Below are positions 9,501 to 21,430 of a DNA stretch of 64,000 nucleotides, in pieces. Source of the DNA: Unio delphinus (Eukaryota > Mollusca > Bivalvia > Unionida > Unionidae); NCBI GenBank assembly GCA_029339505.1, contig JAQISU010000108.1:21151501-21215500 (forward strand), written 5' to 3'. Position 1 is the first letter of the stretch. Each line of letters opens with the position of its first letter. Both the position numbers and the translations under genes were made by a program. The notes below the pieces were generated by a model. The model did not search any database. It worked only from the letters and a program-made list of their open reading frames with translations, and had not been told where the DNA came from.

Positions 9501-9980
9501 ATGATTATACACTTCAACCATGATAAACCCGTAAGCGTCTACGTGGTGAACTCACGATTGCCTGTTTATAGAGCATATTACGGAGATGGTTTCGGCAATA
9601 CCATTGCAGGGTTATTTACAAGAATGGCTCCCAAGGTGGCGCCGTTAGCTAAACAATTATCAATGAAAGCCATTGATGTAATTCGTGATAAGGAAATTAG
9701 CAAAATCGGAGATCTCGCCGGAAAAGCGTTTTCAGCTGCGAAGAATAAAATAACATCATTGGTGCGAAAAATGAAACCGTTACCGTCTACAGCGGAAATG
9801 CCTGCAAGCGTTAGTAAAATTATAAATAACGCAGTAGATGAAAAATTAGCGTCATTGGTGACTCCCTTGATAAATCAAGGGGACCAAGATAACATGATAG
9901 CAAACATGATAGCGGGAAGTGGCTTTAAAAAACACGACGATGAAAAATCATTTACGGTGAAAATCCGATTTAGACTCTGA
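9501..9980 (+). CDS. pVI-like minor virion protein (copy A)
   Basis: 159 aa, open. YYGDGFGNTIAGLFTRMAPK and LPSTAEMPASVSKIINNAVDEK conserved; no hairpin in the linker, so this copy shows the uninserted state. The C-terminal tail is altered after GSGFKK, replacing the short basic end of copy C with about a dozen extra residues. Confidence 0.55.
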   Translation: MIIHFNHDKPVSVYVVNSRLPVYRAYYGDGFGNTIAGLFTRMAPKVAPLAKQLSMKAIDVIRDKEISKIGDLAGKAFSAAKNKITSLVRKMKPLPSTAEMPASVSKIINNAVDEKLASLVTPLINQGDQDNMIANMIAGSGFKKHDDEKSFTVKIRFRL

Positions 9981-9993
9981 TAAATAGAATAAA

Positions 9994-10695
9994 ATGTTCA
10001 AAAGGTCACCTGATCCAGCATTTGATATGGATGCCCCAGTGTGTAAAGATGATTCTGTACGAGATTTTCAATTTTATTCTTATCACGCAGTACAACCAGA
10101 TCTCCGATCGCGAATTGAACTTCAAGTTCATGATACCAGTAAATACTTTTTGCCCTGTGAGGCATTTATTGAGGTAGAAGGAGAACTTGTAACAAATGTT
10201 GCAGCTGATACCCCTTATGACAATAACGCAAATGTCCGAGTTGGTTTTGTTAATAACGGTATTATGGCGTTATTTGAAAGCGCTAGATATCTCATTGATG
10301 AAAAAGAAATTGAATCCATTGACCGTGAAGTTGATGTGGCTACAACAATCATAGGGTTAGCGAGATATTCTGATGATTATACAAGATCGGCTGGTCCGTC
10401 TATGATGTTTGCAAAGGATACCTCTGATAACGCTGACCACCTTCAATTCATTAAAAGCCTCTATCCGATTTATTACTTTTCACTGGAACATCTTGATTTA
10501 ACAAGACAATCTGTCGTTGATATACACTTTAGAGCCCGTGTAACCCGCCCGACTGGTCCACCAGTTGGTGGGATACCCCCTATCCTCATCCCGAATTATA
10601 GAGCAGTTGCTGTCATTCTCAGTGATTAATCAATGTTACTTGAAGGTGTTGGAGGAAGAATGAGAATCATTGATGCACCAGTGGAAAATATGTAA
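9994..10695 (+). pseudogene. Major capsid protein with large internal deletion (copy A)
   Basis: The first 145 residues match the B and C capsid proteins (YHAVQPDLRSRIELQVHDTSKYF, NNGIMALFESARYLIDEKEIES). About 250 residues, including the central IPLHHIFGFC region, are then missing with the frame retained near 10425-10455, and homology resumes at SLYPIYYFSLEHLDLTRQSVVDIHF. A TAA at 10627-10629 replaces a lysine codon of the C-terminal SDKSMLLEG motif. It cannot form a capsomer. Confidence 0.9.
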
Positions 10696-10746
10696 ACGAC
10701 TTTTCATTGAAATTGTAAACGATTTAGAATCAATCAATTATGTATA

Positions 10747-11224
10747 ATGTCATATAGTAATATCAATGTGTCCTTGACACCCGGTCAATTAAAAAAATTA
10801 CAATCCAAATCGGCTAAGCAATGTGGAACCACAATCACGCTGAAACCCAATCAAATGACTGGAGGGGCGAATAAATTATCGCTGACAACTCGTCAGGTGA
10901 AACATTTCAATGATGCACTTGTAGCAAAAAAGGTGTTCAGATTACTCTTTCTGCGGCTGCTATCAAAAATATGATTAAAACAGGCGGTATATTTCCATTG
11001 TTAGCTGCAATACCAGCATTGATTGCAGCGGCTGCCCCAGCAGTGGCGAAAGCGGTGGCGTTGGGAGCCGTTGGGACCGCGGCAGGAATGGCGTTGAAAA
11101 AGGCAACTGGGAAAGGATATAAAAAAAGGGAAAGGGTCTAAGACTACCAGGAACCCCGTATTCATGGTACAGCGGGAGATCCGTTCACGGATCGGGTCTA
11201 AGAATACCAGGAACGGTTTATTAG
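10747..11224 (+). pseudogene. pX-like core protein, frameshifted (copy A)
   Basis: N-terminal TPGQLKKLQSKSAKQCGTT domain intact to about residue 58. One missing A near 10930 then shifts the frame, and the hydrophobic GGIFPLLAAIPALIAAAAP segment is in a second frame. A further shift near 11130 precedes the two LRLPGT-type repeats. At least two indels. Confidence 0.82.
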
Positions 11225-11682
11225 TTGAAAGCCCAATTGTTCCCATGTCCAATTTTGATTTAATTGATGCTGCTAAAAAACTAGCGATAAAAAACTTCAG
11301 AGGGGTTTTTATGAGAGATCAATTACCGAGAAAACCTAAACGCGTCGAAACCGGTATCATCAATCTTGATAACAGCAGCGGATCGGGAACTCACTGGGTT
11401 GCATACGCAATTGATCCGCGTGGGATTGTCTATTTTGATTCATATGGGTTAGCTCCGCCATGCGAGTTTATGCGGTATATAAATTCTTCGATGAAACTCA
11501 AAGAGTTTCCGATTTTTTATTCCACGCTGCCAACACAACAATTAAATGATCCACCGATATGCGGCCGTGAAGTATTAAATGTCCTCGCGGAGATTTCATC
11601 GTCACAGAAACCACCTCATCTGGTTGTAAATAAATACACGAGTGGGAAATTACAAGGTAATTTTAGAGAATCAATAAATTGA
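11164..11682 (+). CDS. Adenain-like cysteine protease (copy A)
   Basis: 172 aa, open, with GTHWVAYA, YFDSYGL and PPICGREVL catalytic motifs. A perfect hairpin, 11493-11509 (GAAACTC-AAA-GAGTTTC), adds K-L-K-E-F in the loop before IFYSTLPTQ. Start overlaps the pX-like gene, as in the other copies. Confidence 0.86.
   Translation: MVQREIRSRIGSKNTRNGLLVESPIVPMSNFDLIDAAKKLAIKNFRGVFMRDQLPRKPKRVETGIINLDNSSGSGTHWVAYAIDPRGIVYFDSYGLAPPCEFMRYINSSMKLKEFPIFYSTLPTQQLNDPPICGREVLNVLAEISSSQKPPHLVVNKYTSGKLQGNFRESIN
11493..11509. repeat. Family hairpin in protease (copy A)
   Basis: GAAACTC-AAA-GAGTTTC, perfect, in frame; copies B and C have different sequence at this loop. Confidence 0.8.
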
Positions 11683-11704
11683 AAATACTAGAGTCTTTGC
11701 AATA

Positions 11705-13018
11705 ATGATTAATATTTGGGGACAATCTCTGTCAATGTCGGAACCCACCGCGAAAACATCTGCGGGTTCTATCGAGGATGTAAAAAAAATAATTGAAGAT
11801 GAAATCGCTGAGACGTTAAATTTAGCAAGTGTTGACCCGAACGAAATAGTTGTATTTCAAGATCGCCAGGGTAAATTGAAAAGCAGTAATATATCCGCGG
11901 ATGACATTTTGATACGGCAGCGCAACGCCGCTGAAAACTCTATTGCGCTGTATTCCAACGGTGGACAACTTAAACCAGGCGCACTTGTGTCTACGATCAC
12001 CGACGCGATTGCTACCAACGAACGTGAGCTGAATGATCTTATACGAGGTTATAACAATTTTCGCAAAAATGTCGTACATAAATTCTTTGGAACCCCGCTT
12101 GTGGTTGGCATGACTCTCGCTGAAATTAAAAACTTTCTATCGCTATTCTTTTTCAACAAGAATGCGGGGAGGATGATGAATGAAGATGAAATCAAGGCAA
12201 ATTATCTCGATATTTACAATGATATTTCTAAACTAATAGAAAATCTTGAGCGGGTACAAAAACCCACTAACGACGTCGTTGGTAAATTCTTTGGAACCCC
12301 GCTTGGCGCGGAAATATCTCTCACGGAAATTAAAAGATCTATTGACAGACAAAAACTCGTCACCGACCTGTATTCTAAAGAGAGAGGCCTTCTGGTTACA
12401 TTGTTTTCTAGCGGTAAGCTGGGGGAGGTAATAGATCCTTCCAGAATCGGGATAGATTATCTCAATATTCACGACTATATTATTAGTCTACGAGGTTATT
12501 TAGATATGATAGAAAAACTACGATATGATTTCGATCTGATACAAAAACCAATCAATGATGTCGCTGGTAAATTCTTTGGAACCCCGCTTGGCGCGGAAAT
12601 ATCTCTCACGGAAATTAAGCGCACGCTTGACGAACAAAAACTCACCAACGAAATGCTAAAAACAGATTTTGAAAAAGTAAAAATTCCGTATCCAGACATA
12701 GGCGTTAAAAATATCGTGTATAAGGTCGATCATGGGACCTTTGATTGGGTAAAAAACTCCAATGCTAAATTGAAAGTCACTAACGTGAAGTGGCCCCATG
12801 GTATCTACAGGATGACGTTATTCTCTAACAAGCAATTTGATATCATCGTGTAAGGTAGAACCTACTTTGGTGGCACCGAAACAGTAATTATCGCGGGGGG
12901 AGAAGAAGAATTTGAGATTGTCGCGGTTGATAACACCATTAGAAAACGTATAACCTGGTGTTTAGAATTCGTAAGTGAAGTAGACATCCCCCTGATCTAC
13001 TACCCTGACGATGAATAA
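11705..13018 (+). pseudogene. Fibre-like structural protein, repeat-expanded, nonsense codon (copy A)
   Basis: MINIWGQSL start and EIVVFQDRQGKLKSSN block. The shaft then contains three repeats built on KFFGTPL...ISLTEIKR, each about 90-110 residues; the tract GGTAAATTCTTTGGAACCCC is identical in the last two. The head starts normally (VYKVDHGTFDWV) but a TAA at 12851-12853 interrupts it; the same frame continues to 13018 with a diverged tail. Shaft length differs strongly from B and C. Confidence 0.7.
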
Positions 13019-13047
13019 TTGAAAACACTAGCGGGTTTAAAATAACA

Positions 13048-13704
13048 ATGTCAACAACAATGTCAACAACAATGTCGATGAAATCAATTGAACCGATAAT
13101 AGTCCCGTTGACGGAGTCAGCGGTATCACAATCGCAGATGACGCCGTCATTGCAATATCGATTCGACACCGTGAAAGAGTTTTCCGCGAACTTGAAATCA
13201 CTTTCTGAGCGTTATCGTGAAAAAATAAAGAAATACCGACGCAGCGTAGCAATCATCGACATCACCGTGTACTCGGTATCCGGTGTGATGGCCAGCGCCG
13301 GGGTTATTTTGTCGACGGTGACCATGATGGCTCCGATTGCAGTTCCAATTGCTATCTCCGCGGCAACAACAATTGCTGCAGTCGCCACCGCGATAACTAA
13401 AAAATTATCATCGTGTTCTTAGAAAAAACTCAGTGATGATACAGCTCGATACCGGGTGGTATTTGACGCGTACTCGAAATTATCCGAGTTGATCTCGCTG
13501 TCGATAGATAATTCGTTCATATCCGATGTTGAATTTTCCACGATGACCCAGTTGTATAACTCCGCGATGTTGAAATTGGAAATTGAAGACAGCGTTAACA
13601 ATAATGTCACTACAATTCAACGAATTGCAACTGCTTCAACGAATCGCGGAGAATACCACTCCGATACGAACAAGCATGATATCAATAACATCAACAACCC
13701 CTGA
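13048..13704 (+). pseudogene. Two-helix membrane protein, nonsense codon (copy A)
   Basis: Extended N-terminus with MSTTMSTTM repeats, coiled-coil region, two hydrophobic segments (ITVYSVSGVMASAGVILSTV and PIAVPIAISAATTIAAVAT). A TAG then replaces Gln in the conserved SSCSQSK motif at 13420-13422. The same frame stays open to 13704 with SDVEFSTMTQLY and overlaps the penton start by about 100 bp. Confidence 0.78.
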
Positions 13705-14946
13705 ATTTAGGGTGAACTTTCCTTCTCCGATTCCAGTGCGTGAGATCGCGCTGGCAAAATTACGAGTGTATCATAGCTGGCCTAATATCAGATCTGTTGC
13801 ATTTGGCGGTCAGCAACCCAATAACGCACTGGTGTTCTCGTATAAGAATAAACCCGATGGCACTCCAGCGTGGGAAACTGTTTCGTTACCAACTGGGTCG
13901 TACCAAATTGAGCAAATCGATGCTGAAATTCAGCGTAGAATAAAATCAATTACTGAAAAAGAATCAAAAATAGCTATTAAACTTCATGAACCGACGCTCT
14001 AGTCGTCGATCGAAATAAGCACAGAGGGATACATTGTAGATATCTATAACAGCTCGTTAAGAACAGTGTTAGGATGGCCTGAAAAACCACCAGAAAAATC
14101 CACCGCCGACTTAACCACGGACGTACAATCATATCATGAAATTAATCCCAGTTATCGAGATAATTTATCTGATATAAGAAAAGGAAGAATCGGCGATAGA
14201 TTTATATTTACCGACAAAGACACATTGCAATGGGATTTTATCATTAAAAGAAAAACCGACTCATCTGTTACTATTTCATTTACGCTAACTGACGTCCGTG
14301 GCTATTTTAATGAAATTAAACAATTATATGACACACAACTAGAACAACTACGGAAAACAAAATTGCAAAAACACGTTGAAATAATAAATCAACTTATATC
14401 TGACATGGAATATATCTATGAACTAATTATTCAAACAATAATTAATGACAACAGCGACAGTAAACAACGATTCCTAACCGATTACAATATCACAGAAGAC
14501 AATCTGCGTAATTTCAAGTTTCCCAAATACAACGCTGATGAACTAGCAAGAATTGTTAGAACCGATATCAAGGCGCTACAAAACCAGATTCAACTGTCCT
14601 CCTCAGGTATAATAATGATCCAGATGGCCGCGGTAGGCATATTGCCCCGCATAATGTAAATATTTCAACGGTGATTGCGCTCAATTTAGTATGTGATGTA
14701 ATTGAAGGAAGCTATCAAATTAATCTAGAGCAATCAAATCAAGCTCAGCAGGGATATATTCTTTATTCGTTTGCACCAACAGCTCCTCCAGGATACCTAA
14801 TTATTGAAAACCCAATTAATCCTGTCTACATGCGTTGCCATAATAATTCGTTAACGAGAATTAATTTCCGACTCACCGACCAGTCAAATAATTTAATTGA
14901 TCTACAAGAGGAGGTGTTAGCGATTAGTTTGTTTGTGAAATCATAA
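13604..14946 (+). pseudogene. Putative penton-like protein, stop and frameshift (copy A)
   Basis: N-terminal IALAKLRVYHSWPNI and PTGSYQIEQID motifs, then a TAG at 14000-14002 after LHEPTL. The same frame continues with LGWPEKPP and a helical middle, and a frameshift near 14605 moves the conserved C-terminal AQQGYILYSFAPTAPPG part into another frame, ending at 14946. Last gene before the right terminal repeat. Confidence 0.78.
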
Positions 14947-14988
14947 AGACTCGATCAAATATTTGGTTAACCCAGAACTGAAAGTTTC

Positions 14989-15141
14989 AGCAGCAGAGAG
15001 GGTGAGTGACAACGACGTTTGGCGTATATAAGGAAATCTTATTTTATCGAATAGACGCCATTTTTTTTAATATTTGGTAGAAGCCTCAGTTTGCCAAATC
15101 GACGCCTCTATAAGGTTGTAGGGTTCACCCTCTCTGCTGCT
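14989..15141 (-). repeat. Right terminal repeat of copy A
   Basis: 153 bp between AGCAGCAGAGAGGGTG (14989) and the inverted tip ending at 15141. It has the same two-tip arrangement as the other copies but an unrelated interior, which includes a TATA-like TATATAAGG. The partner repeat lies outside the window, so true inversion cannot be confirmed here. Confidence 0.75.
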
Positions 15142-16700
15142 ATGTTTGCTATTTGTAACATTAATATACATATGTATATTGTTATTAGTTTCTTTCGATG
15201 TTTTCTTTACGTGCTTTTTAAGACCATACAAAACGACGTTTCGCAACTTATGAGTTCCATGTCTATATCTCCATTTTGGTTTTGACTTTTTGCTCCCGTG
15301 CTAGTACAAAATTCTTCAAGACAGCAAAAGTGTCCGTTAATTGGAGGATTTTTTTTTGGGCTGATGCTGATCCTAAATTGAATGACTGAGTATTGTCTAT
15401 GGCTATGTATATTTAATTCTTATATCTAAAATAATCGTCATAATATCAACACATGTACATTCTGTATCCGTCTTCGCCTGAAAAATGTAATACATTGAAC
15501 GATCTGTCTCCTTTTGTTTCTATGGTAATGGATTTATTGAAGAAGTATCTACATAAGTGCCATTTATGCATCGATTGTGTTGATGATCCTAAGTATGAAT
15601 GTACTAACGCACACTAACAAGAACATAACATGTCTATTGCTTTCTGGGATAGTATTTGTCTCAGTTTATTTGTTCTCATGTCATAACAAATAACACGTTT
15701 TATACGTCATTTTTCAAGTGATGCGTTTGACTAAACATCACCACCAAAGTTACACGACCAATCCAAGTTAAACGACCAATCCATATTGTGTAAGACATCT
15801 TGCCTGGTAGGATCCCATGCTGTACATCCATACCAGAAACGACTAGATGAGCAAGGTATAGATTATTCAGTATCCACCGAGTAACACTAATTGCCGTTTT
15901 GTATTAAACAATTTTCTTACTTTTATTTGATTTCTGTACATCTCTTTCATGGCATTTGTTTTGTGTTAAACCTTGAACTATGAAGTTTGCCTTTTGAGTT
16001 CATTCTTGTTTTTGTCGTTATAGAGATTATTTAAACCTTATACTCCTTTGCACATGCATCAAAATTCGACTGCGTGAAGCTTTATAACTTTTACTTGTTT
16101 TATTCCTTTTAGTGTAATCATCATGCCTCCTTAAGATAATTGTAGTCTTGTTTCGGCGATATGAATGATAAATACCATGGTCATGTATGTTTTGTGCGGA
16201 TTTATGAAACTTTTTCTTGTTGCCATCAAAATGTATATAACCTAGAAAGGATTGATTTAATTTCGGTATTAACATTTGATAATGAGGAAATTTGGTACAT
16301 GGACAAACAAGTGCAGTGATATAATCCGATATATTTTTCAATTAATCTTACCAATTGACTTCTTCTTCTTTTGTCTTTTTTCCTGGAATATATTGATACG
16401 TGTGTAGGTAGTCATATATGATTCAGCTGTTCCTGTTTATGAAGTGCTGCATGAATGTAAGATCAGAGAAAATGATTTATAAGAAATGATTCGATCATTT
16501 GTTCTAATGTCCTCAAAGATATGTTTAATACGTCTTTGACACAAATCCATTAGACAATGAATCAATAATAAGTTGGTTTCAGATTCACTATATTGTCTGC
16601 TAGAACTATCACACGTGTAGGTTTTGGATCAAAGAATGGTGGTTTACGTTTCCAAAGGTTTGTGATAAGTTATCAAGAAAAAATAAATTAGAACAATATC
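15142..16700. other. Host DNA without recognised gene
   Basis: AT-rich single-copy-looking sequence between copy A and the receptor gene. It may hold cytoplasmic-tail exons or 3' UTR of the receptor. A 104-codon minus-strand frame at 16027-16341 is a weak candidate; no splice sites in good context were found. Confidence 0.4.
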
Positions 16701-16766
16701 TTTTTTCATTTATCTCTTAAGAAGCAAAATGTTGACTTGCAAAAAGTAGCAAACATTTGATACTAC

Positions 16767-16892
16767 CTTTCCTATGTCGGAGCTTCCGCACGGCAATGAT
16801 AGCCAGACAAGCGATCAAAAGCACGTTTACTACTGCAGAAACCAGAAGCCACCATATAAACTTCCCTTCAAAGTAATAAACGTATACGCATT
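16767..16892 (-). CDS. Ig-type receptor gene, transmembrane exon
   Basis: A 126-nt phase-1/phase-1 exon with a CCTTTTTCCAATTGCAG acceptor directly next to a (TA)n tract. It encodes FIWWLLVSAVVNVLLIACLAIIAV followed by RKLRHRKG, a single transmembrane helix with a positive cytoplasmic stop-transfer. A donor AAAG/GTAGTA in phase 1 suggests further cytoplasmic exons to the left; without it the frame ends at 16717. Downstream tail exons are not identified with confidence. Confidence 0.65.
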
Positions 16893-16917
16893 CTGCAATT
16901 GGAAAAAGGCGACCCCA

Positions 16918-16920
<3 letters not shown>

Positions 16921-17004
<84 letters not shown>
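16921..17004. repeat. (TA)n microsatellite
   Basis: About 42 uninterrupted TA units, next to the acceptor of the transmembrane exon. Confidence 0.98.
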
Positions 17005-17008
<4 letters not shown>

Positions 17009-18814
17009 TCGAGAGACACAGTTTTTGAGTGGTGCAGCTAAACGTATTAATACATCCAAGTCATGAATGTATCGGAGAATGGAAAGCTTTTCACAAATAT
17101 AATTGGCATTGTAAACATAAAGGATGTACTGTTTTAATGTATGAAACTTTTATTGAATTCCATTATATATAATAGAAAACACATTCTAAAACATTGGATA
17201 TGGCAACAAATATTATTTTTTTAAATAAAAGATATTATACTCAAAACAGTATCGTTATCTTAAACTCTCTTTTTTTTACTTATTTAGCTTTGTATTTTAT
17301 TCTGTACTTATCTCAATCGCATATTAGCAAAGAATAATTTAGCTACTTTATTTATATGAGTTTACCACTTCTTTCCATTTTGTTCCCGATTGCAAGATGA
17401 ATCTGTGCTAAATATACCTCGAGGAGTTGATATGTTGTTATCTTTTAAAGGAAAAAGATTCCCAAAAAAATATGAATATAATTTATAGCATGACACGTCC
17501 GTTTTCGTATTATACTAGAATTAAAGGCTTAATGACCCTTTGTTAGATTTGTTTTTAATTAAAACTACGTTACATCGACGTATAGCATACCAATTTGATT
17601 AATGGAGAGACCGAATACTACACGATCTGACTAGTTCAAACACTGCTAAAAAAACAGAGGCTATTTATTATAAGAATAAATGACCGGAAGAACGTGATTG
17701 GTCGTTTTGCACACATTCAAGTTTTGGCCCTAATACTTACCATTTTTCATGGCAATTCATCAAATATTGTGAGATTAGTTACACAATCGAGTGTCCATGG
17801 AAGTATTGACTGTCGGACATGAGAATGATCAATATACATAAAAACTATGTTTTTGCAGCCACATTATTTATCAGGTTGAACGGAAGTGATTGGATGGAAA
17901 CGCGTAATTCATTTTCAGTTAGGGTAATAACGCCACAAAAATACGCCAAGTTACATGCATGTTCAGTTGGTAAAGGTTTTGATTCTATTTCAATGAAGGG
18001 ATTGCCATAATGCATTTGGAAACCCAATCTACAAGCGTCATAATTGAACTAAAAATGGCAAATATTTGTAAACCCAATCAGTCAAGGTCATAATTACACT
18101 TCAGTGAAAACAATTATTTGCAATAGGCACGGGTCTTCATTCCTCCAAAATGTGTCAAGTTATTTGCAAAGGTTTCTTTCTTTTGAGATTTAAGAGTTGA
18201 TATTTATTTCAGCCGGTGAGAAGAGTTCTAGACGGGCATATAAAAAAAACGGTGAAGTTAATAACGGTATCCAATTATCCACGTGAAGAAAACAGACTTT
18301 ACGTTCACCGATCTACTAATTTCATTTGAATCGACCATTGAATAATTAAAATAAAATACAGCTAGAAAACTCATCCATCTGATTTTAACTGGTTCAGAGC
18401 GATATGCCACAGGTCAGTTTGTTAATAAAGAGTTAATTGCATTGCGGTTTATGAAAATATATAACGTCGTATCATTTTTAATTGTGTACCATCGTCATAC
18501 AGGGTGAATCTATAATGGACTGACGTCCCTTTGTGAGGAAACCGTGTGCCCTTTATGCAATTAAAGCAAGAATTAGCTTAATCTAGCAAAGCATTCTTAG
18601 GTTGAGAGATTTACAATCTTAATATTTAGTAACCATGCCAATTCTAGATTCGTAATATAACCATGCAGACATACAAATAAATTAAAGTAAATTGAAATGA
18701 CTTTGTTTTAAAGAATAATAGTCGTTTATAAAATGAGTTATGTAAAGTCAGTCACGGCTTAACATATTTAATTCCATTGTCCGTGATTTAAATGAATGAG
18801 CAAGAAATATTCAC

Positions 18815-18965
18815 CTGTAATGCCAACAAATATGGAATCTAAAAGTAATCCCTGGTCATCCCATGCAGTATATGTACCCTTGTCTCGCCATGTTAGTTCC
18901 CTTATGATGAGATTAAAGATCGTATCATTTAATACACAGCTGTGAATGCGATCCATATAAGTAGT
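18815..18965 (-). pseudogene. Decayed duplicate Ig exon
   Basis: Encodes DRIHSCVLNDTIFNL and ELTWRDKGTYTAWDD, about 70 percent identical to the end of exon 3, and ends at a matching donor (ACAG followed by GTGAAT). The 5' half is replaced by a minisatellite (18966-19260), so no acceptor or first half is seen. Flanking intron DNA is duplicated as well. Confidence 0.65.
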
Positions 18966-19260
18966 AATATGGGACGATCTGGTGACAATGGAAAATCCAG
19001 TCAAAAAAGGGCTTGGGACCTTCTGGTGACAAAATTTCCAGCGGCAATGGAAATCCCAGTCAAAAAGGGATTGGGACCTTCTGGTGACAAAAGGTCGTGG
19101 GACCATCAGGTGCAAAGGAGATTTAGCATGGGGAATATTATTTGGGACCTTCTGGCAACAAGGGAAATTTAACATGTTGGGTCTGTATTGCGTCAAGGGA
19201 AATTGAACATAGTGGGCCTATCTAGCGACAAGGGAAATTGTACATGGGAAATATTATTTG
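18966..19260. repeat. Minisatellite, GGGACCTTCTGGTGACAA-type
   Basis: Degenerate units carrying GGGACCTTCTGGTGACAA and AATCCCAGTCAAAAAGGGAT, with shorter variants (GGGCCTATCTAGCGACAAGG) further right. It has replaced the 5' half of a duplicated Ig exon. Confidence 0.75.
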
Positions 19261-20158
19261 TATTTGTATATGGGACTGTCTAGAAACAAGGGAAATGGAA
19301 GTAAATAAAGCAAATATCTTTTTGAGGTATATGAGTAGCCCTGAAAACAAGCCACACAATCTCCTATCAAAACAGAAGGGAAGGAAAATAAAATCACACA
19401 ATCTCCCATACACACAGAAAGAAAGGAAAACAAAACAAGAATAATTAAGAACATCATACATTCTATGTGAAATATGTTCATTGTTTTCATTCATTAATTT
19501 AATTAAAAGGTAGTATGATATTTATTGTCGACTGACTTCTTAACATATCCCAAATTTAAGGGATGTCCTGTGTTTCTCAGCGCACGCTACACACAATGTT
19601 TACATGTTGTAACAAATCTAAGTCGAAGGAAGAAAAAGCAGCACCAAAATATGGTTTGTTCTTTCGACAGTCTAAGATGTGTGTTTTTATTTGAAATTCA
19701 AAGTTAACCATAGGCAGGGTCATAAAGTGCAATGTCACTCGCGTCAATCATTGTTACATTGTTACAATTCTTCAGAACGTGTGTTTTGGTTCTGGTATTT
19801 TTATTTCAAAGTTAGCCATAAGCAGGGTTATACAGTGCAAGATCACTCGCGTCATTCTTAAAATAGTTTTGTATTTGTTTCCTTTCTAAAAAACGGTAGA
19901 TCTCATGCTTAAAAAACTTTGCGTGACAGATTTCAGTGCCAAAAATAAAGATAAAGCACTGATAACTGAATTGTACAAGTTTATCAACTCAAGATTTTAT
20001 TTCATCCAACGATTTACTGATTGACTATTTGTAAGGGTGTAGCGTTTCAAAACAAATTTCATGACAAACGAAAATTATAGTGCCTACTGATTAAAATGTT
20101 GGAGAGGTATCTTCAAACGGGAACATCTGCCATTAGGATTTCAATCAAACGTATTATG

Positions 20159-20264
<106 letters not shown>

Positions 20265-20723
20265 TTATTATCAATGATATTACAGTTATGGTCAGTTTAA
20301 TAATATTTGAAATATTTATAATTAAATCATTCCCAGTTTTGGTAATCGATAGAGGTTATTCCTCCAGACTTGCTATCTATCTAACCATTTGCAATAGTCC
20401 GAAAATGTATTTAGGCCCCATGTTCACATTTATAACAAAGTTTCTGAGCACAAAGGCAAAAGTTCAAACCGAAAGAAACGACTAAATCAATAGTCTTTCT
20501 GATTAACTTTAGCAAGTGGCAACACTTGCATAATATACACGTGAAAATTCTAAACGATAATTCTTGGTCTTATCTTTAGAAAGCATATAATCACGAAATC
20601 AAGCCAAACAAATTGTGTCGGAAATAAATTAATGTGCTCTAACATAAACGTTTCTTTCTTTCTTTGTTTCTTTCGTTGTTTCTTTCTTTCGTTCTTTCAT
20701 TCCTTTTTCTTCTTTTTTTGTTT

Positions 20724-21430
20724 ATCTCAAATGCATGGATGGAAATAAGCAGTTAGCTTTTTCACTTATATTTGTCTATCAATTCTTACTATTTTCACCT
20801 TTATGGCTTGATGAATCAGTGGTAAGTGATCCTAGAGGACTTGATGTGTTGTTTTCTTTTGAAGAAAAAGAATAGAATACTACGGTATTAGATGTAGCAA
20901 AGTGTTGTAATTATCTCAGGGAATAATTTTAGTGAACATTAAAAGACTTCTGTATGTAGCATCTAACTATACTAGCAATAATGTACGGCATGACACGTCC
21001 TTTACTGAATCCGATCTTTTAGAAATTAAGGCTAAATGATCCTTTGTTATATTTTTTTTTGTAGTATGTTTCTTTTTTCTATTTTTGTTTATCTCAAATG
21101 CATGGATGGAAAGAAGCAGTTAGTTTCTTCACTTATCTTTGTCTATCAATTCTTACCATGTTCACCTTTATGGCTTGAGGAATCAGGGGTAGATGTACCA
21201 AGCGAACTTGATGTGATGTGTTCTTTAGAAACAAAGAATTGAATACTACGACATTAGATACAGCAAAGTGTTGTAATTATTTCAGTTATTAATTTTCAGT
21301 GAACATTAAAAGACTATTGTATGTACCATCGAACTATACTAGCAATAATGTATGACATGACACGTCCTTTATTGCAATCTGTCTTTAAGAATTGAAGGCT
21401 AAATGATCCATTGCTATAGTTTTTTTTGTA
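20724..21430. repeat. Tandem duplication in the receptor intron
   Basis: Two copies of about 340 bp (roughly 20724-21060 and 21086-21430) starting TTTATCTCAAATGCATGGAT and ending with ATGACACGTCCTTTA and AAATGATCC. A more diverged third relative lies around 17380-17550. They mark a segmental duplication that also copied the Ig exon. Confidence 0.8.

Larger units (their letters stand above)
1..15141 (+). mobile_element. Polinton/Maverick-like endogenous virus, copy A (left end outside window, decayed)
   Basis: Gene order from the left edge is packaging ATPase(-), zinc ribbon, PLA2, integrase, polymerase-helicase(-), zinc protein, HNH nuclease, a 1.2-kb non-coding stretch, then the structural block ending with the penton-like gene. 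The right end is the inverted tip ending CTCTCTGCTGCT at 15141. The set integrase, PolB, FtsK-like ATPase, adenain-like protease and capsid protein defines Polintons. The structural block is on the plus strand, opposite to copies B and C. ATPase, polymerase, HNH, coiled-coil protein, capsid, pX-like, fibre, membrane and penton genes all carry stops, frameshifts or deletions, so this is the oldest copy and is not autonomous. Confidence 0.93.

Noticed and set aside
16027..16341. Minus-strand frame as the cytoplasmic tail of the receptor
   Set aside because: No acceptor in good context and no recognisable signalling motif; mentioned only as a weak candidate.
16717..17059. Open frames through the (TA)n tracts, here and at 26313-26697
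   Set aside because: Poly-Tyr/Ile translation of microsatellites; only the transmembrane exon beside the first tract is supported.
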